From assembly GCF_014695385.1 (NCBI RefSeq), contig NZ_JACJOD010000031.1, positions 310,001 through 374,000 on the forward strand: a stretch of 64,000 bases of DNA, given 5' to 3'. Both the position numbers and the translations under genes were made by a program. This DNA comes from Trichocoleus sp. FACHB-46. GTDB taxonomy: Bacteria > Cyanobacteriota > Cyanobacteriia > FACHB-46. The notes under the pieces are model-generated. The model worked only from the letters and a program-made list of their open reading frames with translations. It was not told where the DNA came from and ran no database searches. Shown piece after piece: positions 1 to 8,896 of the stretch (positions within the stretch are counted from its first letter, which is position 1; the number at the start of each line of letters is the position of its first letter).

Positions 1-1374
1 GGTGGAAGCTATTTATATCGACTGGTCGGCCCATTACAAGCATGGCGGCAAAGTAGTTGGCTGATGCAATGGTCGGAACCCATTGGAGCCTTACTGCTGA
101 GTTTTGTCTTTGGCCTCGCTCCGTTCGTCTCTAATGGCTTGATCGGCATGCTGCTGGCTGCCTGTCTGGGCTATTGGGCACTCCTGACAATTTCAGACTC
201 AGCTGAGTCAAAATTTAGCACCCCCATTCACTTATTAGTCTTGTTGTACTGGGGTGTTTCGACAGTTGCAACGGCTCTATCTCCGGTGAAGCAAGCCGCG
301 TTGGTGGGTTGGGGCAAGCTAACCCTTTATCTGGTGCTGTTTGCTCTGATGGCCCGTATACTGCGATCGCCTAGACTCCGCTCTTGGGTGATTACGCTCT
401 ACTTACACGTATCGTTGATTGTCAGTGTGTACGGCTTACAACAGTGGCGTCTAGGCACGACTGCCTTGGCTACTTGGGTTGATCCAGAATCACCCCTGGC
501 TAAGACAACGCGGGTATATAGCTATCTAGGCAATCCCAACTTGCTAGCAGGATATTTAGTTCCAGCAGTCGCTTTTAGTTTGGCAGCTTGCTTTGCTTGG
601 CGACGATGGCCCGCGAAGGCTTTGGCCGCGACCATGACTTTAGTCAACACGAGCTGCTTGATGTTGACCTTTAGTCGGGGTGGCTGGATTGGAGTCGTGG
701 CCGCTGGCTTTGTCTTGTTGATGCTCTTAACCCATTGGTTGAGTACACGGCTACCTCGCTTCTGGCAAACTTGGCTGCTACCCATGGTTTTGGGGGGAGT
801 CACAGGCTTTCTAGTGCTGGCTGTGCTGTTGGTGGAGCCATTGCGCGATCGCGTGGCTAGTATCTTTGCAGGTAGGGGAGACAGTAGCAATAATTTTCGG
901 ATCAACGTGTGGGCTGGGGTGATTCGGCTGATCCAAGATGATCCAGATAATCGTTTGTTGCCTAACTACATCTTGGGAGTGGGTCCAGGCAATACCGTCT
1001 TTAACAAAATCTATCCCACCTACATGGTGTCGCCCCGCTACAGTGCCTTGAGCGCTTACTCGATTCTCCTGGAAATCATAGTAGAGACGGGGCTTATTGG
1101 CCTAACCTGTTTTGCTTGGTTGTTATTAACTACGTTTACTCAAGGATGGCTGCAACTGCAACGTCTACGCAACATAGGCAGCCGAGAGGGCTTTTGGCTA
1201 ATGGCTGCGATCGCCAGCCTTGTCGGTATGTTGGTGCATGGCCTTGTCGATACGGTTTGGTATCGGCCTCAAATCAGTACGCTTTGGTGGCTGATGATCG
1301 CGATTATTGCTAGTTACTATGTACCTCAACCCTTGGCAGACAAAAACTCATCTGCTGAGTTACCCCAAACCTAA
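1..1374 (+). CDS. ictB: IctB-type membrane protein (O-antigen ligase/Wzy superfamily), 5' end outside window
   Basis: This is a polytopic inner-membrane protein of the IctB family, linked in cyanobacteria to inorganic-carbon accumulation. Its direct role as a transporter is disputed, because the fold is that of O-antigen ligases. An internal ATG lies at 64, but the same frame stays open to base 1. The residues encoded there (YRLVGPLQAWRQSSWL) resemble the N-terminus of known IctB proteins, so the real start lies upstream of the window. Family hallmarks include YSYLGNPNLLAGYLVP, the SRGGW segment typical of Wzy-like proteins, and DSSNNFRINVW. About ten hydrophobic segments are visible. It lies 1.9 kb from the cmp operon on the same strand. 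Confidence 0.9.
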   Translation, partial: GGSYLYRLVGPLQAWRQSSWLMQWSEPIGALLLSFVFGLAPFVSNGLIGMLLAACLGYWALLTISDSAESKFSTPIHLLVLLYWGVSTVATALSPVKQAALVGWGKLTLYLVLFALMARILRSPRLRSWVITLYLHVSLIVSVYGLQQWRLGTTALATWVDPESPLAKTTRVYSYLGNPNLLAGYLVPAVAFSLAACFAWRRWPAKALAATMTLVNTSCLMLTFSRGGWIGVVAAGFVLLMLLTHWLSTRLPRFWQTWLLPMVLGGVTGFLVLAVLLVEPLRDRVASIFAGRGDSSNNFRINVWAGVIRLIQDDPDNRLLPNYILGVGPGNTVFNKIYPTYMVSPRYSALSAYSILLEIIVETGLIGLTCFAWLLLTTFTQGWLQLQRLRNIGSREGFWLMAAIASLVGMLVHGLVDTVWYRPQISTLWWLMIAIIASYYVPQPLADKNSSAELPQT

Positions 1375-1381
1375 TCTGACT

Positions 1382-1407
1382 GTAGGGGCGAACGGCTGTT
1401 CGCCCTT
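1382..1407. repeat. Imperfect palindromic repeat GGGGCGAACGG/CTGTTCGCCC
   Basis: A short GC-rich palindrome lies between the convergent ictB and smpB genes. A longer, perfect version of the same unit lies at 31779-31806, also between convergent genes. This is a dispersed intergenic palindrome of the kind common in cyanobacteria. The RNA could fold into a hairpin and help end transcription on both strands, but there is no clear U-tract. Confidence 0.6.
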
Positions 1408-1448
1408 GTTGGCTTTGTGAAACAAACCGTTGCGAAATAGTAAGGGCT

Positions 1449-1913
1449 TTAGCGCTTCATTGCTCGTTCCATGTCTCGCTTGTCGTCTCGGCGCTTGAGA
1501 TCTTCCCGCTTGTCGTGCAACTTCTTGCCTTTCACGAGGGCCAAATCAACTTTGACCCAACCCCGCTTCATATACATTTTTAGCGGCACTAAAGTTAATC
1601 CTTGCTGCTCTACCTTGCCAATCAGCTTGCGAATTTCTTCGCGATGCATCAGTAGCTTGCGGGTGCGGCGAGGGTCGTGGTTAAACGCTTGGTTAGTGGT
1701 TTCATGAGGAGAGATATGGACATTGAGCAACACCACTTCTCCATCTCGCACCAAAGCAAATCCATCTCGCAAGTTGACTTGTCCGGCTCGAATAGATTTG
1801 ACTTCGGTTCCCCTTAGCTCAATCCCTGTTTCATAGGTTTCAAGAATCTCGTACTGAAACCGAGCTTGACGGTTATCACTAACGATTTTGTAGCCTGTAC
1901 TATCCTTACTCAT
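1449..1913 (-). CDS. smpB: SsrA-binding protein SmpB
   Basis: SmpB binds tmRNA (SsrA) and brings it to stalled ribosomes for trans-translation in the cytoplasm. The 154-residue length is usual for the family. The OB-fold hallmarks are present: [20 protein letters not shown] near residues 28-47, the [12 protein letters not shown] segment, and [21 protein letters not shown] basic C-terminal tail ([21 protein letters not shown] region) is expected to become helical in the mRNA channel. The ATG at 1913 has no strong ribosome-binding site. No ssrA gene is seen nearby. The gene converges with ictB. Confidence 0.97.
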   Translation of the reverse strand: MSKDSTGYKIVSDNRQARFQYEILETYETGIELRGTEVKSIRAGQVNLRDGFALVRDGEVVLLNVHISPHETTNQAFNHDPRRTRKLLMHREEIRKLIGKVEQQGLTLVPLKMYMKRGWVKVDLALVKGKKLHDKREDLKRRDDKRDMERAMKR

Positions 1914-1973
1914 AATTTACGCTTCAATAAAAAATAAAACTTTGTGACTGCCAGCAATTAATTTAACTACAGC

Positions 1974-2240
1974 TTATTCAACTACAACTCGCCACTCGTA
2001 AAGTTGATAATCCACACAGCCATTTTGTACGAGTGGGTCTTGAGCCACGATCGCAGCCGCTTCATCCATTGACTCTGCCTTAAAGAGCAACATCCCTCCT
2101 CCTCGTTGTGCCCAATAACCCGTTTTGGCTTGATGTCCCTTCTCAATCAGAGATTGCACATAAGCTTTGTGATCTGGGACGTATTTGTCAAAAAGCGGTT
2201 TATCTACTAAACCTTTTTCAATTTTCACGAACCAGGGCAT
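1974..2240 (-). CDS. YciI family protein
   Basis: An 88-residue protein of the YciI-like (ferredoxin-like, dimeric alpha-beta barrel) family. The start is MPWFVKIEKG, followed by the family's H-x-A-Y-V-Q segment and the GGGMLLFKAESMDEA strand-turn region. A Shine-Dalgarno-like AAGGAAG precedes the ATG. The biochemical role of the family is largely unknown; some members are linked to dehalogenation or act as fusion domains. It lies 60 bases upstream of smpB on the same strand and may be co-transcribed with it. Confidence 0.85.
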   Translation of the reverse strand: MPWFVKIEKGLVDKPLFDKYVPDHKAYVQSLIEKGHQAKTGYWAQRGGGMLLFKAESMDEAAAIVAQDPLVQNGCVDYQLYEWRVVVE

Positions 2241-2299
2241 GCATGTCTTCCTTATAACGGTGTATCAATTTAGGTAGCCTGTCTAGATTAGCTTGCACT

Positions 2300-2881
2300 T
2301 TGAACCAGCAAAAACGTCGCTTCTTTGTTGCCTTGTTGCCGCCGCAGCCAATTCAGGACTATGCGAACGAGATTAAGCAGCACTTCGCCGAGCAATACGC
2401 CAGTCGAGCTGCCCAAAAATCTCCGCCGCATATCACGTTACAGGCTCCCTTCGAGTGGTCAATGGATGAGATTGACACACTGAGGCAGAGTTTGAGTGAG
2501 TTTGCGATCGCTCAAACCCCTATCCCTATCTCATTATCCGGGTTTAGTGCCTTTGTGCCACGGGTGATTTATATCAATGTTTTAAGAACTCCCGCCCTGC
2601 TCGATCTGCACCAAGCTTTGATCGCTCATATGGAAACAGCACTGGGAATTGTTGATCAGAAAGCAAAACAACGTCCGTTTGCCCCACACATGACGGTAGC
2701 GTTCCGAGACTTATCTAAGCAAAACTTCCGCGCCGCTTGGCCAGAGTTTCGACATCGGTCTTTAGAGTTTGAGTTCCTTGCGTTGCACCTAACCTTACTG
2801 CTGCATAACGGCCAGCGCTGGAACAGCTACGAAAACTTCCCCTTGGCATCATCTACTTCTACCCCTCTGCGGACGGATTAG
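2300..2881 (+). CDS. 2'-5' RNA ligase family / 2H phosphoesterase (ThpR-like)
   Basis: A 193-residue cytoplasmic protein of the 2H phosphoesterase superfamily. The two signature HxT[L/V] motifs are visible: HITL near residue 44 and HMTV near residue 130, spaced as in ThpR/LigT. Members act as cyclic nucleotide phosphodiesterases on 2',3'-cyclic ends or as 2'-5' RNA ligases; the true substrate here cannot be read from sequence. The only plausible start is TTG at 2300, since stops lie just upstream, and no good ribosome-binding site is seen. It ends about 400 bases before cmpA. Confidence 0.85.
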   Translation: MNQQKRRFFVALLPPQPIQDYANEIKQHFAEQYASRAAQKSPPHITLQAPFEWSMDEIDTLRQSLSEFAIAQTPIPISLSGFSAFVPRVIYINVLRTPALLDLHQALIAHMETALGIVDQKAKQRPFAPHMTVAFRDLSKQNFRAAWPEFRHRSLEFEFLALHLTLLLHNGQRWNSYENFPLASSTSTPLRTD

Positions 2882-2931
2882 TCGCTCACCCGATTGCTGC
2901 CAACAGCTTCCCTACTCCAGAGATTTAATGC

Positions 2932-2944
2932 CTCTATCATAGAG
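2932..2944. promoter_or_regulatory. Palindrome CTCTAT-C-ATAGAG upstream of cmpA
   Basis: A perfect 6-bp inverted repeat with a one-base spacer lies 332 bases before the cmpA start. The same half-sites recur in the ndhF3 leader at 10385-10403, and a further ATAGAG half-site lies at 3013-3018. Being shared by two low-CO2 operons makes it a candidate operator. The cognate regulator is not in the window; CmpR or NdhR/CcmR (LysR family) are the obvious candidates by pathway. Confidence 0.45.
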
Positions 2945-2982
2945 AATAATCTATGCCATAAATCAGAAACATTGTATTTTCT

Positions 2983-2996
2983 TTATGGGATTCTAA
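2983..2996. promoter_or_regulatory. CmpR-like site TTA-N8-TAA upstream of cmpA
   Basis: The sequence TTATGGGATTCTAA fits the TTA-N7/8-TAA core reported for CmpR binding at the cmp promoter of Synechococcus elongatus. It lies about 280 bases before the cmpA ATG, between the CTCTAT palindrome and the ATAGAG half-site at 3013. The motif is short and AT-rich, so a chance match is possible; position before cmpA is the main support. Confidence 0.4.
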
Positions 2997-3184
2997 GAGT
3001 ATTATCTTGACTATAGAGAAGTTCAATTCCCTTCCACAAGACGTTGCACAGTCCCAAATCGCAGGCTTTGGGGTTGTGCTTTCCCTCCTGACTTTTACCT
3101 ATTTCAGCAGCAAGAGTCCGTCAAACTGATGATTCGGCATTGGGTCTAGTCATCCGTTCACGAAACTCTGCCTCAGCTTAATTG

Positions 3185-3211
3185 CCTCTAGAGCCTCTTT
3201 GTCTCTAGAGG
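3185..3211. promoter_or_regulatory. 9-bp inverted repeat in cmpA leader
   Basis: CCTCTAGAG (3185-3193) and CTCTAGAGG (3203-3211) form a perfect 9-bp stem with a 9-base loop, 65 bases before the cmpA start. It could be an mRNA hairpin in the 5' untranslated region or a protein-binding dyad. No U-tract follows, so it is not an obvious terminator. Confidence 0.4.
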
Positions 3212-3275
3212 ATTGATATTGGCGTTCTTTCGAGGACAGCTGCGCTATTCACCTCTGAGTTTCTAAGGATAGGAT

Positions 3276-4634
3276 ATGAGCCCGTTTGATCGTTCGGTTT
3301 CGCGTCGCAAGTTTCTGATCACGGCTGGAGCCTCTGCGGTGGGCTCTATATTTCTCCACGGCTGTTTAGGAAATCCTCCCGATTCACTTACTAGGTCTCA
3401 AGCCGTACAACCTGTCTCAGCAGCTAACTTGAGCCCAGAGCAAAGGCCAGAAACCACCACGATCAAGCTGGGTTACATCCCTATTATCGAGTCTGCTCCG
3501 CTGATCATTGCCAAAGAAAAAGGCTTTTTTGCGAGGCATGGCATGAGTGATGTGGTGCTTGATAAGCAGTCTTCTTGGGGCACCATGCGAGACAACACAG
3601 AAACGGGCTTCGAAGGTGGCGGCGTGCATGGAGGGCAATATCAAATGCCAATGCCTCACCTGATCTCAGAAGGAATCATCACGAAGGGCAACAAAAAAAT
3701 CCCGATGTACAACCTATTGCAACTCGTTACACATGGCAATGGGATTGCGATCGCGAATAAGTATCGGGAAGCTGGGTTTGCTTTAAATGCGAGTCAGGCA
3801 AAAGGGGTGATCAGCAAAGAGAAATCTCTAGGAGCCCAGTTTGTGGCGGCGCACACTTTCCCCCATGTGAACCAAGACTTCTGGATTCGTTACTGGTTCG
3901 CCGCAGGCGGGATTGATCCAGATAATGACATCAGCCTGCTACCAGTTCCCTCAGCCCAAACGGTTTCCAACATGAAGACTGGCACAATGGGAGCTTTTAG
4001 CACCGGAGATCCTTGGCCCTACCGGATTGTGGCTGACAAGGTTGGTTATATGGCAGCTTTGACGGCTGAGATGTGGAAGGAGCACCCGGAGGAATATTTA
4101 GCGATTCGGGCTGATTGGGTAGATAAACACCCCAAGGCTACTAGAGCAATTCTTAAAGCCGTGATGGAAGCCCAGCAGTGGTGCGATGACTTCAACAATC
4201 GCCAAGAATTGTCTGAAATCCTAGCCAGTCGGCAATACCTCAATGTGTCCGTCAAAATCCTCCTCGATCCTTTCATGGGCAAAATCGACATGGGCACAGG
4301 TCGCGTAATTGACGACCGCTCAATGGCACCTCTGTATTGGAAAGGCGAGAAAGGAAGCGTTTCTTATCCTTTCAAGAGTCATGAACTCTGGTTCCTCACA
4401 GAGAGCGTGCGTTGGAATTTCCTACCTCCGGATACCTTGGCGAGAGCTAAAACCATCATCGACGCAGTTAACCGAGAAGACTTGTGGCGAGAAGCTGCCA
4501 AGGAATTAGGAGTTGCTGCTGCGGATATCCCTCAAAGTACTTCCCGTGGTGTGGAAACCTTCTTTGATGGCATCAAATTTGACCCGGAAAACCCCAAAGC
4601 TTATCTCGACAGTCTCCAGATTAAACGTGTGTAA
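3276..4634 (+). CDS. cmpA: CmpA, bicarbonate-binding lipoprotein of the BCT1 ABC transporter
   Basis: The 452-residue substrate-binding protein of a high-affinity bicarbonate importer, facing the periplasm. The N-terminus has a twin-arginine motif (SRRKFL, residues 9-14) and a lipobox-like LHGC with Cys30. CmpA and NrtA (nitrate) are close homologues. The discriminating residue is Glu in CmpA and Lys in NrtA in the HPE(E/K) segment; here it is HPEE (Glu273). Trp101, Thr194 and Gln200 fit the positions of known CmpA bicarbonate ligands. [12 protein letters not shown] and FSTGDPWP also match CmpA rather than NrtA. The ATG at 3276 follows AGGAT. It heads cmpABCD. Confidence 0.93.
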   Translation: MSPFDRSVSRRKFLITAGASAVGSIFLHGCLGNPPDSLTRSQAVQPVSAANLSPEQRPETTTIKLGYIPIIESAPLIIAKEKGFFARHGMSDVVLDKQSSWGTMRDNTETGFEGGGVHGGQYQMPMPHLISEGIITKGNKKIPMYNLLQLVTHGNGIAIANKYREAGFALNASQAKGVISKEKSLGAQFVAAHTFPHVNQDFWIRYWFAAGGIDPDNDISLLPVPSAQTVSNMKTGTMGAFSTGDPWPYRIVADKVGYMAALTAEMWKEHPEEYLAIRADWVDKHPKATRAILKAVMEAQQWCDDFNNRQELSEILASRQYLNVSVKILLDPFMGKIDMGTGRVIDDRSMAPLYWKGEKGSVSYPFKSHELWFLTESVRWNFLPPDTLARAKTIIDAVNREDLWREAAKELGVAAADIPQSTSRGVETFFDGIKFDPENPKAYLDSLQIKRV

Positions 4635-4693
4635 GTAGACCATTTTAGTTCTGCTCCAAACCCTAAGAAGCAACATCAAGGAGAGTTTTTCAA

Positions 4694-5521
4694 ATGACTA
4701 TCAGCCTCAAAAGCCGCCGTCGTAGCTTTGATCTACTTGGTTCTATTGGTAGCCTATTCAAGGCAGTTAAGTCACCTGCGATCGCGATCGCCGTCTTTTT
4801 AGCGATTTGGCAACTATTTAGCTGGCTGCCTGGGGCCACACTTCCCGGTCCGATTCAGGTGGTGCAAGAGACTTGGATTTTAATTTTGTATCCTTTTTAC
4901 GATCGCGGTGGCACCGATGTTGGTTTGTTCTGGCAGTTATTGGCTAGCTTAAAGCGAGTTGCTGTGGGCTTTACAGCTTCTGCTATCGTTGGCATCGGCC
5001 TCGGTATTTTGATTGGGGTTAATACCGGGATTTACAAATCCCTTGACCCCCTCTTTCAGTTGTTACGCACCATTCCTCCCCTGGCTTGGTTGCCCCTCTC
5101 CCTAGCAGCGTTGCAGAAAAACGAACCTGCGGCTATCTTCGTCATCTTCATTACTTCTATCTGGCCGATTTTGATCAATACATCGGTAGGCGTTCGGCAA
5201 ATCCCTCAAGACTACAACAACGTAGCTAGAGTCTTACAGCTCTCGAAACAGGAATATTTCACCAGCATTCTAATTCCCTCTGCCTTGCCATACATCTTTA
5301 CAGGTCTGAGAATCGGGATTGGTTTATCTTGGTTGGCGATTATTGCGGCAGAGATGTTGGTCGGAGGTGTGGGAATTGGCTTCTTTATCTGGGATTCCTG
5401 GAACGCCAATAAGATCAGCGAAATCATCTTGGCCTTGGTTTACATCGGTGTGGTGGGTCTCTTACTAGATAAAGCAATGGCTTATGTCGAATCATTAATT
5501 GTCCCTGCGGAACAGAAATAG
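4694..5521 (+). CDS. cmpB: CmpB, bicarbonate ABC transporter permease
   Basis: A 275-residue inner-membrane permease of the NrtB/CmpB/SsuC family, forming the transport channel for CmpA cargo as a dimer. About six hydrophobic helices are visible, with the family segment TLPGPIQVVQETW after the first helix and the cytoplasmic EAA-type loop near ARVLQLSKQEYFTSILIPSA. AAGGAGAG lies just before the ATG. It begins 59 bases after cmpA and ends about 115 bases before cmpC, in the canonical order. Confidence 0.93.
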   Translation: MTISLKSRRRSFDLLGSIGSLFKAVKSPAIAIAVFLAIWQLFSWLPGATLPGPIQVVQETWILILYPFYDRGGTDVGLFWQLLASLKRVAVGFTASAIVGIGLGILIGVNTGIYKSLDPLFQLLRTIPPLAWLPLSLAALQKNEPAAIFVIFITSIWPILINTSVGVRQIPQDYNNVARVLQLSKQEYFTSILIPSALPYIFTGLRIGIGLSWLAIIAAEMLVGGVGIGFFIWDSWNANKISEIILALVYIGVVGLLLDKAMAYVESLIVPAEQK

Positions 5522-5637
5522 CGGCGATCGCTCCATCACTCATTGCATTCGCTAGCAGGACTCCACTTACAAACTCACGCCTTTGCCAGTTCAGAGGATA
5601 CAGGCAGGCGTTGTTAACCCTACCTCCGAGATGAATC

Positions 5638-7641
5638 ATGTCTACCTTTGTTGCCGTTGATCAAATTGATAAAGTCTTTCACCTGTCCGGCGGTCAAGAG
5701 TATATTGCGCTGAAAGGCATTGACCTGCAAATCAAAAAAGGAGAATTTGTCTCCCTGATTGGTCACTCCGGATGTGGCAAATCCACGCTCCTGAACATGG
5801 TGGCAGGGCTAGATCTCCCGACAGAAGGCATCGTGACCCTAGAAGGGAAGAAGATCACCCAACCAGGCCCCGATCGCATGGTGGTGTTTCAAAACTATTC
5901 TCTGTTACCCTGGCGAACTGTGCGCGAGAACATTGCCTTGGCGGTGAACGCGGTGATGAAAGATTTATCGGTGAGTGAGCGCCGCTCCATTGTGGAACAG
6001 CACATCGACATGGTGGGATTACGCCCCCACGCCGATAAGCCACCTGCCATGTTATCCGGAGGTCAAAAACAGCGAGTTGCGATCGCCCGTGCCTTGGCAA
6101 TTCGGCCCAAGCTGCTGCTGCTCGACGAACCCTTTGGAGCTTTAGATGCTCTAACTCGTGGCAACTTGCAAGAACAGTTAATGAAAATCTGCGAGGAAAA
6201 CCAAGTCACAGCGATTATGGTGACGCACGATGTGGATGAAGCCGTATTGCTCTCCGATCGGATTGTCATGCTCACCAACGGGCCAGAATCTAAGATTGGG
6301 CAGATTTTAGAGGTGGATATCCCTCGGCCCCGCAAGCGCTTGGAAGTGGTGGAACATCCCAGCTACTACAGCTTACGCAGTGAAATTATTTACTTCCTAA
6401 ACCAACAAAAGCGCATTAAAAAGCTCCGGGCGCGAAAAACTACTGCGATCGCCCGTCACGGCCTAGAAAAAGTCAATTTAGAAATCGGTTTTGTGCCGTT
6501 GACCGCTTGTGCGCCTCTGGCGATCGCCAAAGAAAAAGGATTCTTTGCCAAGCATGGCTTAGATGAAGTCACCCTGGTGCGGGAAACCAGTTGGCGCGGC
6601 ATTGTCGATGGCGTTGCTGGCGGATATTTGGATGCGGCGCAGATGCCCTCTGGAATGCCAATGTGGTTAACGCTGGGAGGACATGAGAACCGCTCGCTAC
6701 CTACAGTCACCTCTCTCACCATGACCCGGAATGGCAACGCCATTACCCTAGCCAAGCGCTTTTATGAGGCAGGCGTGTATAGCCTCTCGGATTTCCGGAA
6801 ATATCTTCAGCGCACCGCTCACCAGCGGCACACAATGGGGATTGTCCATCCCTCTTCAATGCACAACCTGCTGTTGCGGTACTGGTTAGCGGCTGGAGGC
6901 ATTGACCCGGATCAAGATGTCTCTCTCACCACGATTCCACCCGCACAAATGGTGGCAGACCTTCAGGCAGGGACGATTGATGGCTATTGTGTGGGCGAGC
7001 CTTGGAATATGCGTGCTACGGAAGAAGGAGCAGGTTTCGTCATTGCCACGGATCTAGAAATTTGGCTAGGGCATCCAGGAAAAGTGCTGGGCGTGCGGGA
7101 AGAGTGGGCCGCCGCTTACCCCAATACTCATATCGCCTTAGTCAAAGCGTTGCTAGAAGCAGGTCAATATTGTGCTGACCCCGCCAATGCCGCAGAAGTT
7201 CGCGAAATCCTAGCTCGCCGCGAGTATCTCAGCACAGACATGGCCTATATCCAGATTGAGGAGCATGACCCCACTATCTGTGACCTCGATCGGCCCATGC
7301 AAGAGTATGCCCACCATCAGTTTTATGGAGAAGGGGTGATTAACCGCCCCAGTCGCACCGAACAGTTGTGGATTATGACTCAGTTGGCCCGCTGGGGAGA
7401 CACGCCATTTCCGCGTAATTGGGTGGAAATTTTGGAGCGGATCTGTCGAGTTGGAGTCTTCAGCACGGCTGCTCGCGAATTAGGCCTAGAAGTGAACTAC
7501 AACCGCAGCCCAATTCAACTGTTTGATCAGGTGCCATTTAACGCCGATGACCCAATCGCCTATCTCAATCACTTGAAGATCAAACGTGCCTTCAGCGTCG
7601 CAGATGTAGCAGTTCAGGCTTCCACCCGCACAGCTGCCTAG
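5638..7641 (+). CDS. cmpC: CmpC, ATPase fused to a CmpA/NrtA-like solute-binding domain
   Basis: A 667-residue fusion typical of CmpC/NrtC. The N-terminal ABC ATPase has Walker A GHSGCGKST (42-50), signature LSGGQ (139-143), Walker B LLLLDEP (159-165) and H-loop His197. From about residue 278 a cytoplasmic solute-binding domain follows ([34 protein letters not shown]). In NrtC this domain mediates regulation of transport; in CmpC a similar sensory role is assumed. Oddly, the segment equivalent to HPEE in CmpA reads HPGK (Lys482), and VGEPWN is NrtA-like, so this domain may not bind the same ion as CmpA. Confidence 0.93.
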   Translation: MSTFVAVDQIDKVFHLSGGQEYIALKGIDLQIKKGEFVSLIGHSGCGKSTLLNMVAGLDLPTEGIVTLEGKKITQPGPDRMVVFQNYSLLPWRTVRENIALAVNAVMKDLSVSERRSIVEQHIDMVGLRPHADKPPAMLSGGQKQRVAIARALAIRPKLLLLDEPFGALDALTRGNLQEQLMKICEENQVTAIMVTHDVDEAVLLSDRIVMLTNGPESKIGQILEVDIPRPRKRLEVVEHPSYYSLRSEIIYFLNQQKRIKKLRARKTTAIARHGLEKVNLEIGFVPLTACAPLAIAKEKGFFAKHGLDEVTLVRETSWRGIVDGVAGGYLDAAQMPSGMPMWLTLGGHENRSLPTVTSLTMTRNGNAITLAKRFYEAGVYSLSDFRKYLQRTAHQRHTMGIVHPSSMHNLLLRYWLAAGGIDPDQDVSLTTIPPAQMVADLQAGTIDGYCVGEPWNMRATEEGAGFVIATDLEIWLGHPGKVLGVREEWAAAYPNTHIALVKALLEAGQYCADPANAAEVREILARREYLSTDMAYIQIEEHDPTICDLDRPMQEYAHHQFYGEGVINRPSRTEQLWIMTQLARWGDTPFPRNWVEILERICRVGVFSTAARELGLEVNYNRSPIQLFDQVPFNADDPIAYLNHLKIKRAFSVADVAVQASTRTAA

Positions 7642-7724
7642 TATTTTGCCCCCTAGCCCCCCAATCCTGGGGAGCTGAACTTCAGGCTTTTCTCCACCCA
7701 ATCTTAAAAAGTTGAGCTCCACCG

Positions 7725-8591
7725 ATGCACAATCGTCCCCTTGCTTATACAAACTCCGAGACCAGCAGCACCAAACAGCGCAGCTCAGTTGCTACCTCCT
7801 CCGAACCGTTTCTCAGCATTCAAGATGTCGCCAAGATCTACCCAACTGCTAACGGTCCTTATCCCGTTTTGCAAGGCGTGAACTTGACGGTGCAGCAGGG
7901 AGAGTTCATCTGTGTAATTGGTCACTCTGGCTGTGGCAAGTCAACGCTGCTGAACATGATATCTGGGTTTGCCACTCCTACCCGTGGGGAGGTGCGGCTG
8001 CGATCGCAACCCATCACTCAACCCGGACCCGATCGCATGGTCGTGTTTCAGAATTATGCGTTGCTGCCGTGGAAAACCGCGCTGGAAAACGTCTACATTG
8101 CCATTGACGCGGTGCATAAGCAAAAGTCTAAAGCCGAAAAAATGGCGATCGCCCGTGACCACCTCGCCTTGGTAGGGCTGACGGAGGCGGCTGACAAAAA
8201 GCCAACACAACTGTCTGGCGGGATGAAACAACGGGTAGCGATCGCCCGCGCTCTAGCCGTTCGGCCAGAGGTGTTGATTTTGGATGAACCCTTTGGCGCG
8301 TTAGATGCCATCACCAAGGAAGAACTCCAAGAAGAACTGCTCAAAATCTGGAATGACCACCGTTGTACGGTCTTGATGATCACCCACGATATTGATGAAG
8401 CGCTATTCTTAGCGGATCGCTTAGTCATGATGACCAACGGCCCTGCTGCCAATATTGGGGAGATCATGACCATTCCCTTCCCTCGCCCCCGCGATCGCGC
8501 CCGGATTATGGAAGATCCACACTACTACAAGTTACGCAACCAAGCGCTTGACTTTCTCTACCATCGTTTTGCCCATGATGACGTTGGTTGA
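7725..8591 (+). CDS. cmpD: CmpD, bicarbonate ABC transporter ATPase
   Basis: A 288-residue ABC ATPase that pairs with the ATPase half of CmpC to power the transporter. Walker A GHSGCGKST is at 66-74, signature LSGGM at 163-167, Walker B LILDEP at 184-189 and H-loop His221. The family QPGPDRMVVFQNY segment is shared with CmpC. An N-terminal extension of about 25 residues rich in Ser/Thr suggests the start may lie further in, but no clearly better start was found. It is the last canonical gene of cmpABCD, 83 bases after cmpC. Confidence 0.93.
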   Translation: MHNRPLAYTNSETSSTKQRSSVATSSEPFLSIQDVAKIYPTANGPYPVLQGVNLTVQQGEFICVIGHSGCGKSTLLNMISGFATPTRGEVRLRSQPITQPGPDRMVVFQNYALLPWKTALENVYIAIDAVHKQKSKAEKMAIARDHLALVGLTEAADKKPTQLSGGMKQRVAIARALAVRPEVLILDEPFGALDAITKEELQEELLKIWNDHRCTVLMITHDIDEALFLADRLVMMTNGPAANIGEIMTIPFPRPRDRARIMEDPHYYKLRNQALDFLYHRFAHDDVG

Positions 8592-8661
8592 GCTATTTCT
8601 CCCGGTGGTTTGTTTTTAACCCAGTGTGCTGCTAACTCCTTGATTTTTGAGGTATCTAGTC

Positions 8662-8808
8662 ATGGCTTCGGCAACTTCTAGCTTACTCTTCATGCTCAAT
8701 TGGGCTACGCAAGAATCGACTCCCACGCTTAACTTCACCAGTTTTCTCTTTGTTCTTAGCAGCGCGATTGCCCTGGCAACCTTACAAATCGCCCACAAAC
8801 ACAACTAG
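8662..8808 (+). CDS. Small single-helix membrane protein candidate (48 aa)
   Basis: A short ORF between cmpD and the PsiE-like gene. The ATG at 8662 follows GAGG at a fitting distance. The product starts MASATSSLLFMLNWATQ and contains a hydrophobic stretch (FLFVLSSAIALATL) able to span the membrane, ending in a polar HKHN tail. I do not recognise it. Its place in the same-strand series after cmpD is compatible with an accessory subunit, but it could also be a chance ORF in a 278-base gap. Confidence 0.35.
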   Translation: MASATSSLLFMLNWATQESTPTLNFTSFLFVLSSAIALATLQIAHKHN

Positions 8809-8846
8809 AAACCTAAACCCCAACCTCTCTAAGACAAGACTTAAAG

Positions 8847-8868
8847 CCCCTCTCCTGTAAGAGAGGGG
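8847..8868. repeat. Dispersed hairpin CCCCTCTC...GAGAGGGG
   Basis: An 8-bp perfect stem with a 6-base loop. Related hairpins occur at 34901-34916 and 51223-51244 in other intergenic gaps. This is a common cyanobacterial intergenic hairpin family of unknown function. Here it lies just before the PsiE-like gene, and a TTG within its flank extends that reading frame artificially. Confidence 0.6.
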
Positions 8869-8896
8869 TTTGGGGAGAGGTTTTTCTAAACAGTGG

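Noticed and set aside
3276-8591. Nitrate transporter NrtABCD
   Set aside because: Close homologue, but CmpA has Glu273 in HPEE and CmpA-like FSTGDPWP, and no nirA or narB gene is nearby. The neighbours are CO2-uptake genes.
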